Source: an uncultured Eubacteriales bacterium
GTDB lineage: Bacteria; Bacillota_A; Clostridia; Lachnospirales; Lachnospiraceae
Reading direction: 5' to 3'
Length of the DNA: 13,432 bases
Assembly: GCA_900321365.1 (NCBI GenBank)
Contig: ONVT01000332.1
Span: forward strand, 1-13,432
Position 1 is the first letter of the stretch. Each line of letters begins with the position of its first letter. A program made the position numbers and the translations under genes. A model generated the notes under the pieces. The model was not told the origin of the DNA, did no database searches, and was given only the letters and a program-made list of their open reading frames with translations. Below are positions 7,783 through 13,432 of this stretch, in pieces.

Positions 7783-8993
7783 ACAAGCTAAGACAGATTC
7801 TGCTCTGGATGCATCTGCTCAACAAAAGAATCCTGAAAGAGCCGCTCTTCCTTATCCTGATCGCCATGGTTCCATGCCTTGTGTTCGGGGTCGGACGTCT
7901 CTCGCAGGAGTCATCCAGCCTTGTCACGGCAGCAATTGCCCCTCAGTCGGAGGAGGACGAAGCTTCGAAGGACCTGATCCGTTTCCTCGTGGACGGGAGC
8001 AATTCTGCGGTACGTTATGTGGAATGCAAAGACAAGGAGGATCTTGTCCAGGCAGTCTCCTCCGGCCAGGCACGCATCGGCTTCCTGCTCCCGGAAAACC
8101 TGGATAAGCTGTTTGAGGCCTACGGCTCCCAGGAGACAAAGAACCTGTCAGCGGGTGCGCTGGCTATGCTTGGCATACTTCTCGGAGGAGATAGTGCTTC
8201 GGAAGAGATGAAAGAGAATGCCATCATAAGCTATGCCGCGACCAATGACATCATATCAAAGCTGACCCGCGAGCAGCTGTTCGGAAGGATCTATCCTTCC
8301 CTGGAGACGGCTGTCCTGAAGACATGGCTGAAGATCCATCCGGATGTCGGCGCCATGAGCGAAGAAGAGAGAGACCGTTTTGTAGACGAGACGCTTCCTC
8401 TGTATGAAGAGGAATATGATTATTTTAATCTGGAATACCTGGACGGTACCCCTGTGGAGGATGATGAGATAGACCGCTTCATCGCGTCACCGATGCGTGG
8501 TCTTCTCGCCGTGCTTCTCATGCTGACCGGCCTGGCGGCGATCCTGTACCTGACGGAAGATTCCCGCAAAGGCCGTTTCGTGTGGATCCCGTCGCACATG
8601 CATCCAATCTTCCACTATCTGTACCTGCTGATCCCCCTGGTGGATGTGGCAGTCGCGGTTTTAGCCGCTTTATTTGTCGGAGGCAGCTTCACTCATGTTT
8701 CCACGGAGATCCCCGCTCTTTTGCTGTTTGTCCTCCAGGTTGCCGGTTTTTCCAACCTCCTGCGCGTCCTTCTGCGCAGGAAGGATTTCATGGCGTCGTC
8801 GATCCCGATCCTGATCTGCGCCTGCCTGTTCCTCACGCCGGTCTTTGTGGATCTGAAGATTCTGGAACCGGTCCAGATGCTGCTCCCGCCTTACCTGTAC
8901 CTGAAGTCGATCCACGGCAATCTGCCGCTGTGGTATCTGGCCGTCTACGCGCTCATCGCCTTCGTGGTCTCACTCCTGGCTGACCGGGAATAG
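7779..8993 (+). CDS. ABC-2 type exporter permease, second subunit
   Basis: A 404-residue membrane protein with the same plan as its upstream neighbour: TM1 at about 21-40, an extracytoplasmic domain at about 41-238, and five helices at about 239-259, 277-301, 308-331, 338-357 and 383-401. The domain contains the equivalent stretch DKEDLVQAVSSGQARIGFLL (85-104). Sequence identity to the first permease looks low, so the pair is probably an old duplication. The ATG overlaps the previous stop (ATGA at 7779-7782). The extracellular domain has an unusually acidic segment, about 195-232, rich in E and D and including EEEYDYFNLEY. The operon ends here, with hairpin copy 2 starting 13 nt after the stop. 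The substrate is unknown. Confidence 0.87.
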   Translation: MNKLRQILLWMHLLNKRILKEPLFLILIAMVPCLVFGVGRLSQESSSLVTAAIAPQSEEDEASKDLIRFLVDGSNSAVRYVECKDKEDLVQAVSSGQARIGFLLPENLDKLFEAYGSQETKNLSAGALAMLGILLGGDSASEEMKENAIISYAATNDIISKLTREQLFGRIYPSLETAVLKTWLKIHPDVGAMSEEERDRFVDETLPLYEEEYDYFNLEYLDGTPVEDDEIDRFIASPMRGLLAVLLMLTGLAAILYLTEDSRKGRFVWIPSHMHPIFHYLYLLIPLVDVAVAVLAALFVGGSFTHVSTEIPALLLFVLQVAGFSNLLRVLLRRKDFMASSIPILICACLFLTPVFVDLKILEPVQMLLPPYLYLKSIHGNLPLWYLAVYALIAFVVSLLADRE

Positions 8994-9005
8994 TGGACCC
9001 CGCGA

Positions 9006-9051
9006 CATAAGACACACCTCAGCCACGGGGGTGGCGGGGGTGTGTCTTATG
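9006..9051 (+). repeat. Structured hairpin element, copy 2
   Basis: Arms CATAAGACACACC (9006-9018) and GGTGTGTCTTATG (9039-9051) pair perfectly over 13 bp. Inside are TCA (9019-9021), inner stem GCCAC/GTGGC (9022-9026 and 9031-9035), GGGG loop (9027-9030) and GGG (9036-9038). It lies between the convergent ends of the exporter operon (8993) and the BI-1 gene (9082), where it could act as a terminator in both directions, but neither side has a T-tract. Same family as 3637-3686 and 13165-13207. Confidence 0.82.
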
Positions 9052-9081
9052 ACCGATTCCACACGCTGTCAATATGCCGTG

Positions 9082-9774
9082 TCACGAATCGCTTGACTTT
9101 GCGAAGATACTGAGCAGCCTCAGGAAGAGGTTGATGATATCCAGATAGATATCGATGGCACTGTCGATCGCATTGTCCACCGTACGGGGGTACTGCTGCG
9201 AGCGGTAGACATCATAACCGATATACAGGGAGAAAAGTCCCGCGGCGAGCACCGTGATCGCCATGTTGGCTCCCGGAATGAAGAAACAGATCAGGAATCC
9301 GAACAAAACGCCCAGCAGGCCGAAGAACAGGATCGAACCGATCTTCGCGAAAAACTGCGGGAACAGAAGTCCTGCGGCAGTCATGATTATGGTCACGCCG
9401 GCTGTCGTGACAAACGAATGCCAGACTACGGAAGGACTGTATCCGCCCATGACAACTGCCTCGGCAACGACGATGCCGACAGGAACGACGATCAGGTTGT
9501 AGCCGATAAAGCTGACAACCGGTTTGTCCGACTTGTGCGCAATCACGATTCCCGCAATCACACAGACAAAGTATCCGATGAAGAAAACGATCGGATTGAT
9601 CCGTTCGACAAAGAATGTGACGATGGACTCCCTGCACAGGAGCGCATTGATGACAAGTCCATACAGTACCGTGGCTGTCAGGATCAGATTATAGGCGCGC
9701 AGCGAGATGATGCTGCCGGAATCAACAACCGTGTTCAGCCTCTCTTCTCTTGCTTTGGATGACAGATTAACCAT
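9082..9774 (-). CDS. Bax inhibitor-1 / YccA family membrane protein
   Basis: A 230-residue polytopic membrane protein of the BI-1 (UPF0005) family, whose bacterial members are pH-sensitive calcium-leak channels (the YetJ type). Hydrophobic segments lie at about 29-47, 58-79, 86-110, 119-139, 145-165 and 168-188, with a seventh, semi-hydrophobic one near the C-terminus. The family hallmarks are clear: GYDVYRSQ (186-193) and DNAIDSAIDIYLDIINLFLRLL (200-221). Two aspartates, D188 and D212, are 24 residues apart, the same spacing as the D171/D195 pair reported as the pH sensor of Bacillus subtilis YetJ; I recall those numbers from the literature and aligned by eye. Start: an excellent AAGGAGGTGA lies seven bases before the ATG. 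It is transcribed alone from 9796-9824, and hairpin copy 2 lies 30 nt beyond its stop. Confidence 0.92.
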   Translation of the reverse strand: MVNLSSKAREERLNTVVDSGSIISLRAYNLILTATVLYGLVINALLCRESIVTFFVERINPIVFFIGYFVCVIAGIVIAHKSDKPVVSFIGYNLIVVPVGIVVAEAVVMGGYSPSVVWHSFVTTAGVTIIMTAAGLLFPQFFAKIGSILFFGLLGVLFGFLICFFIPGANMAITVLAAGLFSLYIGYDVYRSQQYPRTVDNAIDSAIDIYLDIINLFLRLLSIFAKSSDS

Positions 9775-9795
9775 ATCATTTCACCTCCTTGGATC

Positions 9796-9824
9796 ATTAT
9801 AATCAAAACCTGCCTGAGGTGCAA
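9796..9824 (-). promoter_or_regulatory. Sigma-A promoter of the BI-1 gene
   Basis: On the minus strand a perfect -10 box TATAAT (9796-9801) is preceded by TTGCAC (9819-9824) at 17 bp. The predicted start near 9789 leaves a very short leader of about 15 nt, just enough for the ribosome binding site. The -35 box begins six bases after the sufB stop, and no terminator separates them, so some read-through from sufCB is likely. Confidence 0.65.
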
Positions 9825-9829
9825 ACGCA

Positions 9830-10762
9830 TCAGCGCAGGAACCCGTTGATGATCTGCTCTTCCGCCTCGGCCTGCGTCAGCCCGAGGGTCATCAGCTTCG
9901 TGAGCTGCTCGCCGGCAATCTTTCCGATGGCAGCCTCATGGATCAGCGCGGCTTCGATACTGTTCGCCTCAAGGGACGGCACGGCAAGGATTCTTCCCTC
10001 ATCCATGATGATCGAATCGCATTCGGTATGGCCGCTGCACGCGGCGTTTCCGACGATCTTCAGGTCCAGCTTCTGGTACGAATGATCTCTGGCGACGCCG
10101 CGGGATACGATATCCGCGCTCGACCCGTCCCCGTTCAGGTCCACTTCATAGACGCTGGCCGCTTCCTGGACGCCGTGCGTCATCAGTCTCTCCCGCACCA
10201 CGAGGTGGCAGTCTCCGCCCAGCTCAGCCTTTGTCCGCCGCTCGGTCGAGTCGACGCCCTTGATCTGCACCATCTCCATCTCCATGGAACTCCCGTCCTC
10301 CATGTAGACCTCCGTCACCGGATTCAGGATCCTTTTCCCGCTTCCGTCGCCGGAGCCATAGTGCTTCTCGACATACTTTACTTTCGAATTCTTCCCGACC
10401 CAGAAACGGTGGACTCCGTCATGCTCTGAATTCTGGCTGCCGCAGTTGTCAATACCGCAGCCTGCTATGATCAGGAGATCACAGTCATCTCCGATGTGAA
10501 AGTCATTGTAGACCACCTCGGACAGCCCGCTCTGGCTGAGCACCACGGGAATATGGATGCTCTCATTCCTGGTTCCGTCCTTTACGGTAATCTCAAGACC
10601 GCTGACTTCCTCCTTGGACGCAATCTCGATGTTCGCGGTACTCTGCCTTCCCGCGGATTCCCCGTTCGCACGGAGGTTGTAGGCGCCCGTGGGAACATCA
10701 TGCAGACCGGAAACCTCACTGAGCAGTCTCTTCTGAATCTCATCCATCTGCAGCATATTCAT
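9830..10762 (-). CDS. sufB: SufB/SufD-type Fe-S cluster assembly scaffold protein (short form)
   Basis: Scaffold partner of SufC in cytoplasmic iron-sulfur cluster assembly. At 310 residues it is much shorter than classical SufB (about 470-495) or SufD (about 420) and fits the single SufB-like protein of the minimal SufBC (SMS) systems of anaerobes and archaea. Seen: IIAGCGIDNCGSQNSEHDG (98-116), GVHRF with KVKYVEKHYGSG (about 116-138), and the C-terminal signature SGHTECDSIIMD (243-254) followed by HEAAIGKIAGEQLTKLM (275-291) and INGFL. C248 in TECD aligns by eye with the functional cysteine of E. coli SufB (TQCD); C242, C102 and C107 are further candidate ligands. The start codon overlaps the sufC stop (ATGA, 10759-10762), with AGGAGG inside sufC, so the pair is translationally coupled. 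No SufS, SufU or SufD gene follows. Confidence 0.9.
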   Translation of the reverse strand: MNMLQMDEIQKRLLSEVSGLHDVPTGAYNLRANGESAGRQSTANIEIASKEEVSGLEITVKDGTRNESIHIPVVLSQSGLSEVVYNDFHIGDDCDLLIIAGCGIDNCGSQNSEHDGVHRFWVGKNSKVKYVEKHYGSGDGSGKRILNPVTEVYMEDGSSMEMEMVQIKGVDSTERRTKAELGGDCHLVVRERLMTHGVQEAASVYEVDLNGDGSSADIVSRGVARDHSYQKLDLKIVGNAACSGHTECDSIIMDEGRILAVPSLEANSIEAALIHEAAIGKIAGEQLTKLMTLGLTQAEAEEQIINGFLR

Positions 10763-11496
10763 TTCCTCCTGTCACTCAGCTTCGCGCACGCGTCCACCGC
10801 CGCATCGGTTCCCAGAATCTTTGGCAGCACCTCATCTCTTGTTCCCATCCGCTCAATCTCTCCGCCGCTCAGTACGACGATCTCATCGGCGATGTCAAGG
10901 ATCCTCTCCTGATGGGAGATGACCAGGATGGAACTGTGCAGCGTCTCCTTCTGCATCTTCTCGAAGATCCGGACCAGGTTCTGGAAACTCCAGAGATCAA
11001 TCCCGGCCTCCGGCTCATCAAAAACCGACAGCTTTGCCTTGCGGGCAAGCACCGTCGCGATCTCGATCCGCTTCAGCTCACCGCCGGAAAGAGAGGCATT
11101 CACCTCGCGCTCGATATAATCCTTCGCGCAAAGGCCGACCTCTGACAGGTAAGCGCAGGCCTCCTTCATGGAGATCGTCCTGCCCGACGCAATCTTCAGA
11201 AGATCATATACCAGGATCCCCTTGAATCTGACAGGCTGCTGGAAGGCGTATCCGATCCCCAGGTTCGCACGCTCTGTTACGGAAAGGTCCGTGATATCCT
11301 CTCCGTCCAGAAAGATGCGGCCCTCCGTCGGCTTTTCAATCCCGGAGATCAGCTTGGCCATGGTGGACTTGCCACCCCCGTTCGGGCCGGTGACCACTAC
11401 GAATTTTCCGTCATCCACCGTGAGGTTCAGGTCGCGCACGATCTCCTTCTCGCCGGTGTCATTTACCGTAAATGAAATGTGTTTCAGTTCGAGCAT
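10759..11496 (-). CDS. sufC: Fe-S cluster assembly ATPase SufC
   Basis: Soluble ABC-type ATPase that drives conformational change of the SufB-type scaffold during cluster assembly; it is not a transporter. The 245 residues fit the family. Motifs: Walker A GPNGGGKST (37-45), Q-loop YAFQQPVRFKG (83-93), signature LSGGELKRIEIA (136-147), Walker B LSVFDEPEAGID (156-167) and H-loop VISHQ (193-197, H195). The segments FQQPVRFKG and FDEPEAGID are typical of SufC and separate it from transport ATPases. Start: GGAGGAG lies about five bases before the ATG at 11496. It is the first gene of a two-gene operon and overlaps sufB by four bases. A good promoter lies at 11541-11569. No IscR/SufR-type regulator gene is adjacent. 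Confidence 0.94.
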   Translation of the reverse strand: MLELKHISFTVNDTGEKEIVRDLNLTVDDGKFVVVTGPNGGGKSTMAKLISGIEKPTEGRIFLDGEDITDLSVTERANLGIGYAFQQPVRFKGILVYDLLKIASGRTISMKEACAYLSEVGLCAKDYIEREVNASLSGGELKRIEIATVLARKAKLSVFDEPEAGIDLWSFQNLVRIFEKMQKETLHSSILVISHQERILDIADEIVVLSGGEIERMGTRDEVLPKILGTDAAVDACAKLSDRRK

Positions 11497-11540
11497 GTCC
11501 GCTCCTCCTTCTTCTTCCGCTGCCCCTTAGGCGCTTTTTC

Positions 11541-11569
11541 ATCATACTGGTTTACGGCAGCAGAATCAA
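11541..11569 (-). promoter_or_regulatory. Sigma-A promoter of sufCB
   Basis: On the minus strand the -35 box is TTGATT (11564-11569) and the -10 box TATGAT (11541-11546, five of six), with a 17-bp spacer. The expected start near 11534 leaves a leader of about 38 nt before sufC. Confidence 0.7.
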
Positions 11570-11571
11570 GC

Positions 11572-11584
11572 AGAGAAATTCTCT
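11572..11584. promoter_or_regulatory. 13-bp palindrome between the divergent sufCB and pyk promoters
   Basis: Arms AGAGAA and TTCTCT around a central A, three bases upstream of the sufCB -35 box and about 34 bp upstream of the proposed pyk -10 box. It could be an operator for either gene. It matches no Fur, PerR or CIRCE consensus that I know, and its A/T-rich simplicity makes a chance origin plausible. Confidence 0.3.
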
Positions 11585-11614
11585 CATTATTCCTGCCTGT
11601 TTTCTGTTTCGGCA

Positions 11615-11623
11615 TGGTATACT
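11615..11623 (+). promoter_or_regulatory. Probable extended -10 promoter of pyk
   Basis: TATACT (11618-11623) is preceded by TGG, an extended -10 element (TGN). No good -35 box exists 16-18 bp upstream, which is typical of extended -10 promoters. The start would be near 11630, giving a leader of about 100 nt that contains the hairpin at 11670-11698. A second weak candidate is TATAAG a few bases further on. Confidence 0.5.
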
Positions 11624-11669
11624 GTTATAAGAATCTGTAAATGAATTACTTTTCGTTCCTAAGGATCTG

Positions 11670-11698
11670 TCCAGCAGTCTCATCTGGCAGATGCTGGA
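11670..11698 (+). promoter_or_regulatory. Hairpin in the pyk leader
   Basis: TCCAGCA (11670-11676) pairs with TGCTGGA (11692-11698), extended inward by TCT/AGA with one bulged G around the loop CATCTGGC. A competing smaller palindrome, ATCTG-G-CAGAT (11682-11692), overlaps it, so two exclusive folds are possible. It ends about 16 nt before the ribosome binding site of pyk. No T-tract follows. Role unknown; it could affect mRNA stability or translation. Confidence 0.4.
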
Positions 11699-11729
11699 TT
11701 CACTTTTCATCGAACGGAGGATGCATACC

Positions 11730-13142
11730 ATGCGAAAAACCAAGATTGTCTGTACGATCGGACCGGCGACTGATTCCGAGGAGATGCTGCGCAAGCTCTG
11801 CCTGGCAGGAATGAATGTCGCAAGACTGAATTTCTCCCACGGGACTCATGACGAACACCTTCGCCGCATTGAGACGATCCGCAAGGTCCGGACCGAGCTG
11901 AATCTCCCGATCGCGATCATGCTTGATACCAAGGGGCCGGAATACCGGATCGGCACCTTCGAGAACGGCAGTATCGAACTGAAGGAGGGGGACACCTTCA
12001 CCTTTACCGGCGAGCAGATCGAGGGAACCCAGGAAAGAGTCAGCGTAAGCTATCCCAAACTCTATGAAGACATGTCCCCCGGAGACACCATCCTTCTGAA
12101 CAACGGCCTGATGGTCTTCCGTGTCACGGATATCAAAGGGCATGACATCAATACCGTCGTAGAGTGCGGAGGCGTTCTTTCCAATCGCAAGAGCATGAGT
12201 TTCCCCGGCAAGGTCATCCAGCAGCCGTATCTGTCCAAACAGGATGAGTCGGACATCCTCTTCGGAATCCAGAATGATGTTGACTTTATCGCCTGTTCCT
12301 TCGTCTCTGTCCGTCAGGATCTGATCGATGTTCATGAATTCATGAACAGGCATGACGGAGGCGGGATCGAGCTGATCGCCAAGATCGAAAACCAGTCCGG
12401 CTATGATAACATCGAGGAGATCTGCCGGGAGTGCGACGGAATTATGGTCGCGCGCGGAGACATGGGCGTCGAGATTTCCTTCGAAAAGCTCCCGGCCATC
12501 CAGAAGAACCTGATCACAAAGTGCCGTATGCTTGGAAAGAGAGTCATCACGGCAACCGAGATGCTCGAATCCATGATCACCAATCCGAGACCGACCCGTG
12601 CGGAGGCATCGGATGTGGCGAATGCCGTGTATGACGGATCCAGCGCCATCATGCTGTCCGGCGAGACTGCTGCCGGCAAATACCCGATCGAAGCGGTAAA
12701 GACGATGGCAAAGATCGCGGAAACCACAGAGCAGGACATTCAGTATATCCAGCGTTTCCATGATTTCGGCTTCCTCATTCACAATGAGGTGGACGCCATC
12801 TCCCACGCGACCTGCCAGATGGCAATCGACATCGAGGCCAACGCCATCGTCGCCTGTACGATCTCCGGTCTGACAGCCCGCATGGTTTCCCGTTTCCGCG
12901 GCCCGGTCGATATCATCGGCCTCACCACAGACGAAAAGACATGGCGGAAGCTTGCCCTGTCCTGGGGCGTTCTCCCGCAGCTGTGTGAGTACTATCCGTC
13001 CACGGACGTCCTGTTCTACAGCGCCAGGAAGATCACCATCGACGCGCTGGGCCTCAAGGAAGGAGACAAGATCGTCATCACCGGAGGCTATGTCACCGGC
13101 AAGTCAGGCAATACCAACCTGATCAAAATCGAGAATATCTGA
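11730..13142 (+). CDS. pyk: Pyruvate kinase
   Basis: Last step of glycolysis: phosphoenolpyruvate + ADP to pyruvate + ATP. The 470 residues lack the C-terminal PEP-utiliser domain that many Firmicute enzymes carry. Seen: TKIVCTIGPA (4-13), NVARLNFSHG (29-38), LDTKGPEYRIG (65-75), the lid domain at about 70-165, the signature IAKIENQSG with catalytic K218 and metal ligand E220, MVARGDMGVEI with D244, and ATEMLESM with T275. E71 corresponds to the glutamate linked to K+-dependent activity in muscle enzyme, so K+ dependence is predicted. Several usually conserved spots differ (TKGPEYR for TKGPEIR, NNG for DDG, ATEML for ATQML); I recall the same set in Lachnospiraceae enzymes, so this looks like a lineage form rather than damage. 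The frame is open from 11691, but GGAGG lies nine bases before the ATG at 11730, where the family begins. Confidence 0.96.
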   Translation: MRKTKIVCTIGPATDSEEMLRKLCLAGMNVARLNFSHGTHDEHLRRIETIRKVRTELNLPIAIMLDTKGPEYRIGTFENGSIELKEGDTFTFTGEQIEGTQERVSVSYPKLYEDMSPGDTILLNNGLMVFRVTDIKGHDINTVVECGGVLSNRKSMSFPGKVIQQPYLSKQDESDILFGIQNDVDFIACSFVSVRQDLIDVHEFMNRHDGGGIELIAKIENQSGYDNIEEICRECDGIMVARGDMGVEISFEKLPAIQKNLITKCRMLGKRVITATEMLESMITNPRPTRAEASDVANAVYDGSSAIMLSGETAAGKYPIEAVKTMAKIAETTEQDIQYIQRFHDFGFLIHNEVDAISHATCQMAIDIEANAIVACTISGLTARMVSRFRGPVDIIGLTTDEKTWRKLALSWGVLPQLCEYYPSTDVLFYSARKITIDALGLKEGDKIVITGGYVTGKSGNTNLIKIENI

Positions 13143-13164
13143 CGCTCTTCCCGGAAGACACCTG

Positions 13165-13207
13165 CAGGCCGCATCCCCGCCGCCCCCGCGGCTGAGGATG
13201 CGGCCTG
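13165..13207 (-). repeat. Structured hairpin element, copy 3 (inverted)
   Basis: On the minus strand: arms CAGGCCGCATCC and GGATGCGGCCTG pair perfectly over 12 bp, enclosing TCA, inner stem GCCGC/GCGGC, GGGG loop and GG. It lies 22 nt after the pyk stop and five bases beyond the apbE stop, between convergent genes. Neither side has a clean T-tract (ACTCATTATTC on the plus side is only weakly T-rich). It has the same internal architecture as 3637-3686 and 9006-9051, with different arms. Confidence 0.8.
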
Positions 13208-13212
13208 ACTCA

Positions 13213-13432
13213 TTATTCACACTGTGTCACTTCATAATGATCATCCACAAAGACCGCACGCACGCCGTCCGTGCGCTCAATCAGATCCGCCGCCGCTTCC
13301 TTCCCGATCAGCATGCAGACGGTACTCAGGGCATCTCCGGTAAGAGACGAGTCACTGATAATCGTCACGCCCCACAGGGAATTCATCACCGGATACCCTG
13401 TTTCAGGATCCAGGATGTGGTGGTAGAGAACC
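13213..13432 (-). CDS. apbE: FAD:protein FMN transferase (ApbE family), C-terminal fragment
   Basis: Only the last 72 codons are in the window; the gene continues past the right edge. The family attaches FMN covalently to threonine residues of redox proteins such as RnfG/NqrC subunits, at the outer face of the membrane. The fragment carries the ApbE hallmarks: HHILDPETGYPV (residues 4-15 of the fragment), VTIISDSSLTGDALSTVCMLIG (22-43), and a typical ending with IERTDGVRAVFVDD. The conserved H, D and T in HHILDPETG and the D of GDALST belong to the flavin and metal site of known ApbE proteins. The stop is TAA at 13213-13215, followed closely by hairpin copy 3. The partner flavoprotein is not visible here. 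Confidence 0.87.
   Translation of the reverse strand, partial: VLYHHILDPETGYPVMNSLWGVTIISDSSLTGDALSTVCMLIGKEAAADLIERTDGVRAVFVDDHYEVTQCE

Noticed and set aside
9808..9820. Inverted repeat ACCT-GCCTG-AGGT in the BI-1 promoter spacer
   Set aside because: The four-base arms are too short to be distinguished from chance.
11552..11794. Short minus-strand open frame between sufC and pyk
   Set aside because: It overlaps the pyk start region antisense and the sufCB promoter, has no ribosome binding site, and has no recognisable sequence.
11700..12806. Open frame of 368 codons antisense to pyk
   Set aside because: It lies entirely opposite the clearly conserved pyruvate kinase gene, has no ribosome binding site context of note and no recognisable domain. 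It is a composition-driven shadow.

Overview
This 13.4 kb window looks like chromosomal core sequence from a Gram-positive anaerobe of the Clostridia, most likely a Lachnospiraceae-like species. The evidence is a short pyruvate kinase of the type common in that family, a DUF4250 miniprotein, a two-gene SufC/SufB iron-sulfur assembly unit, strong AGGAGG ribosome binding sites, and recognisable sigma-A promoters, four of them with a 17-bp spacer. Base composition is fairly GC-rich and even throughout. I see no insertion sequence, phage gene, tRNA, rRNA or CRISPR array.

Layout. (1) 1-3552, minus strand: an operon reading membrane protein of unknown function -> rarA (replication-fork AAA+ ATPase) -> argS (arginyl-tRNA synthetase, running off the left edge), with a sigma-A promoter at 3594-3622. 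(2) 3637-3983: a structured hairpin, then a self-contained DUF4250 gene with its own promoter and terminator. (3) 4026-5612, minus strand: an unrecognised 528-residue secreted protein. (4) 5751-8993, plus strand: a three-gene ABC exporter (ATPase and two ABC-2 type permeases), divergent from the secreted protein across a 138-bp gap that holds two perfect palindromes. (5) 9082-9774, minus: a Bax-inhibitor-1 family membrane protein. (6) 9830-11496, minus: sufC-sufB with a 4-bp overlap. (7) 11730-13142, plus: pyruvate kinase, divergent from sufCB. (8) 13213 to the right edge, minus: the C-terminus of an ApbE flavin transferase.

How the genes relate. Most units are independent housekeeping functions: translation (argS), replication-fork maintenance (rarA), Fe-S cluster assembly (sufCB), glycolysis (pyk), flavinylation of redox proteins (apbE) and membrane/ion homeostasis (BI-1). 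The ABC exporter and the divergent secreted protein are the least explained part and may be co-regulated.

The most unusual feature is not a gene. Three intergenic hairpins (3637-3686, 9006-9051 and 13165-13207 on the opposite strand) share one architecture: unrelated outer arms that are self-complementary in each copy, a conserved unpaired TCA, a five-base inner stem with compensatory changes, a GGGG loop and a G-rich 3' side. None is followed by a real T-tract. One copy lies between two divergent promoters, where an ordinary terminator is not expected. This is the best candidate here for an undescribed element. There is no sign of a new defence or biosynthetic gene system.
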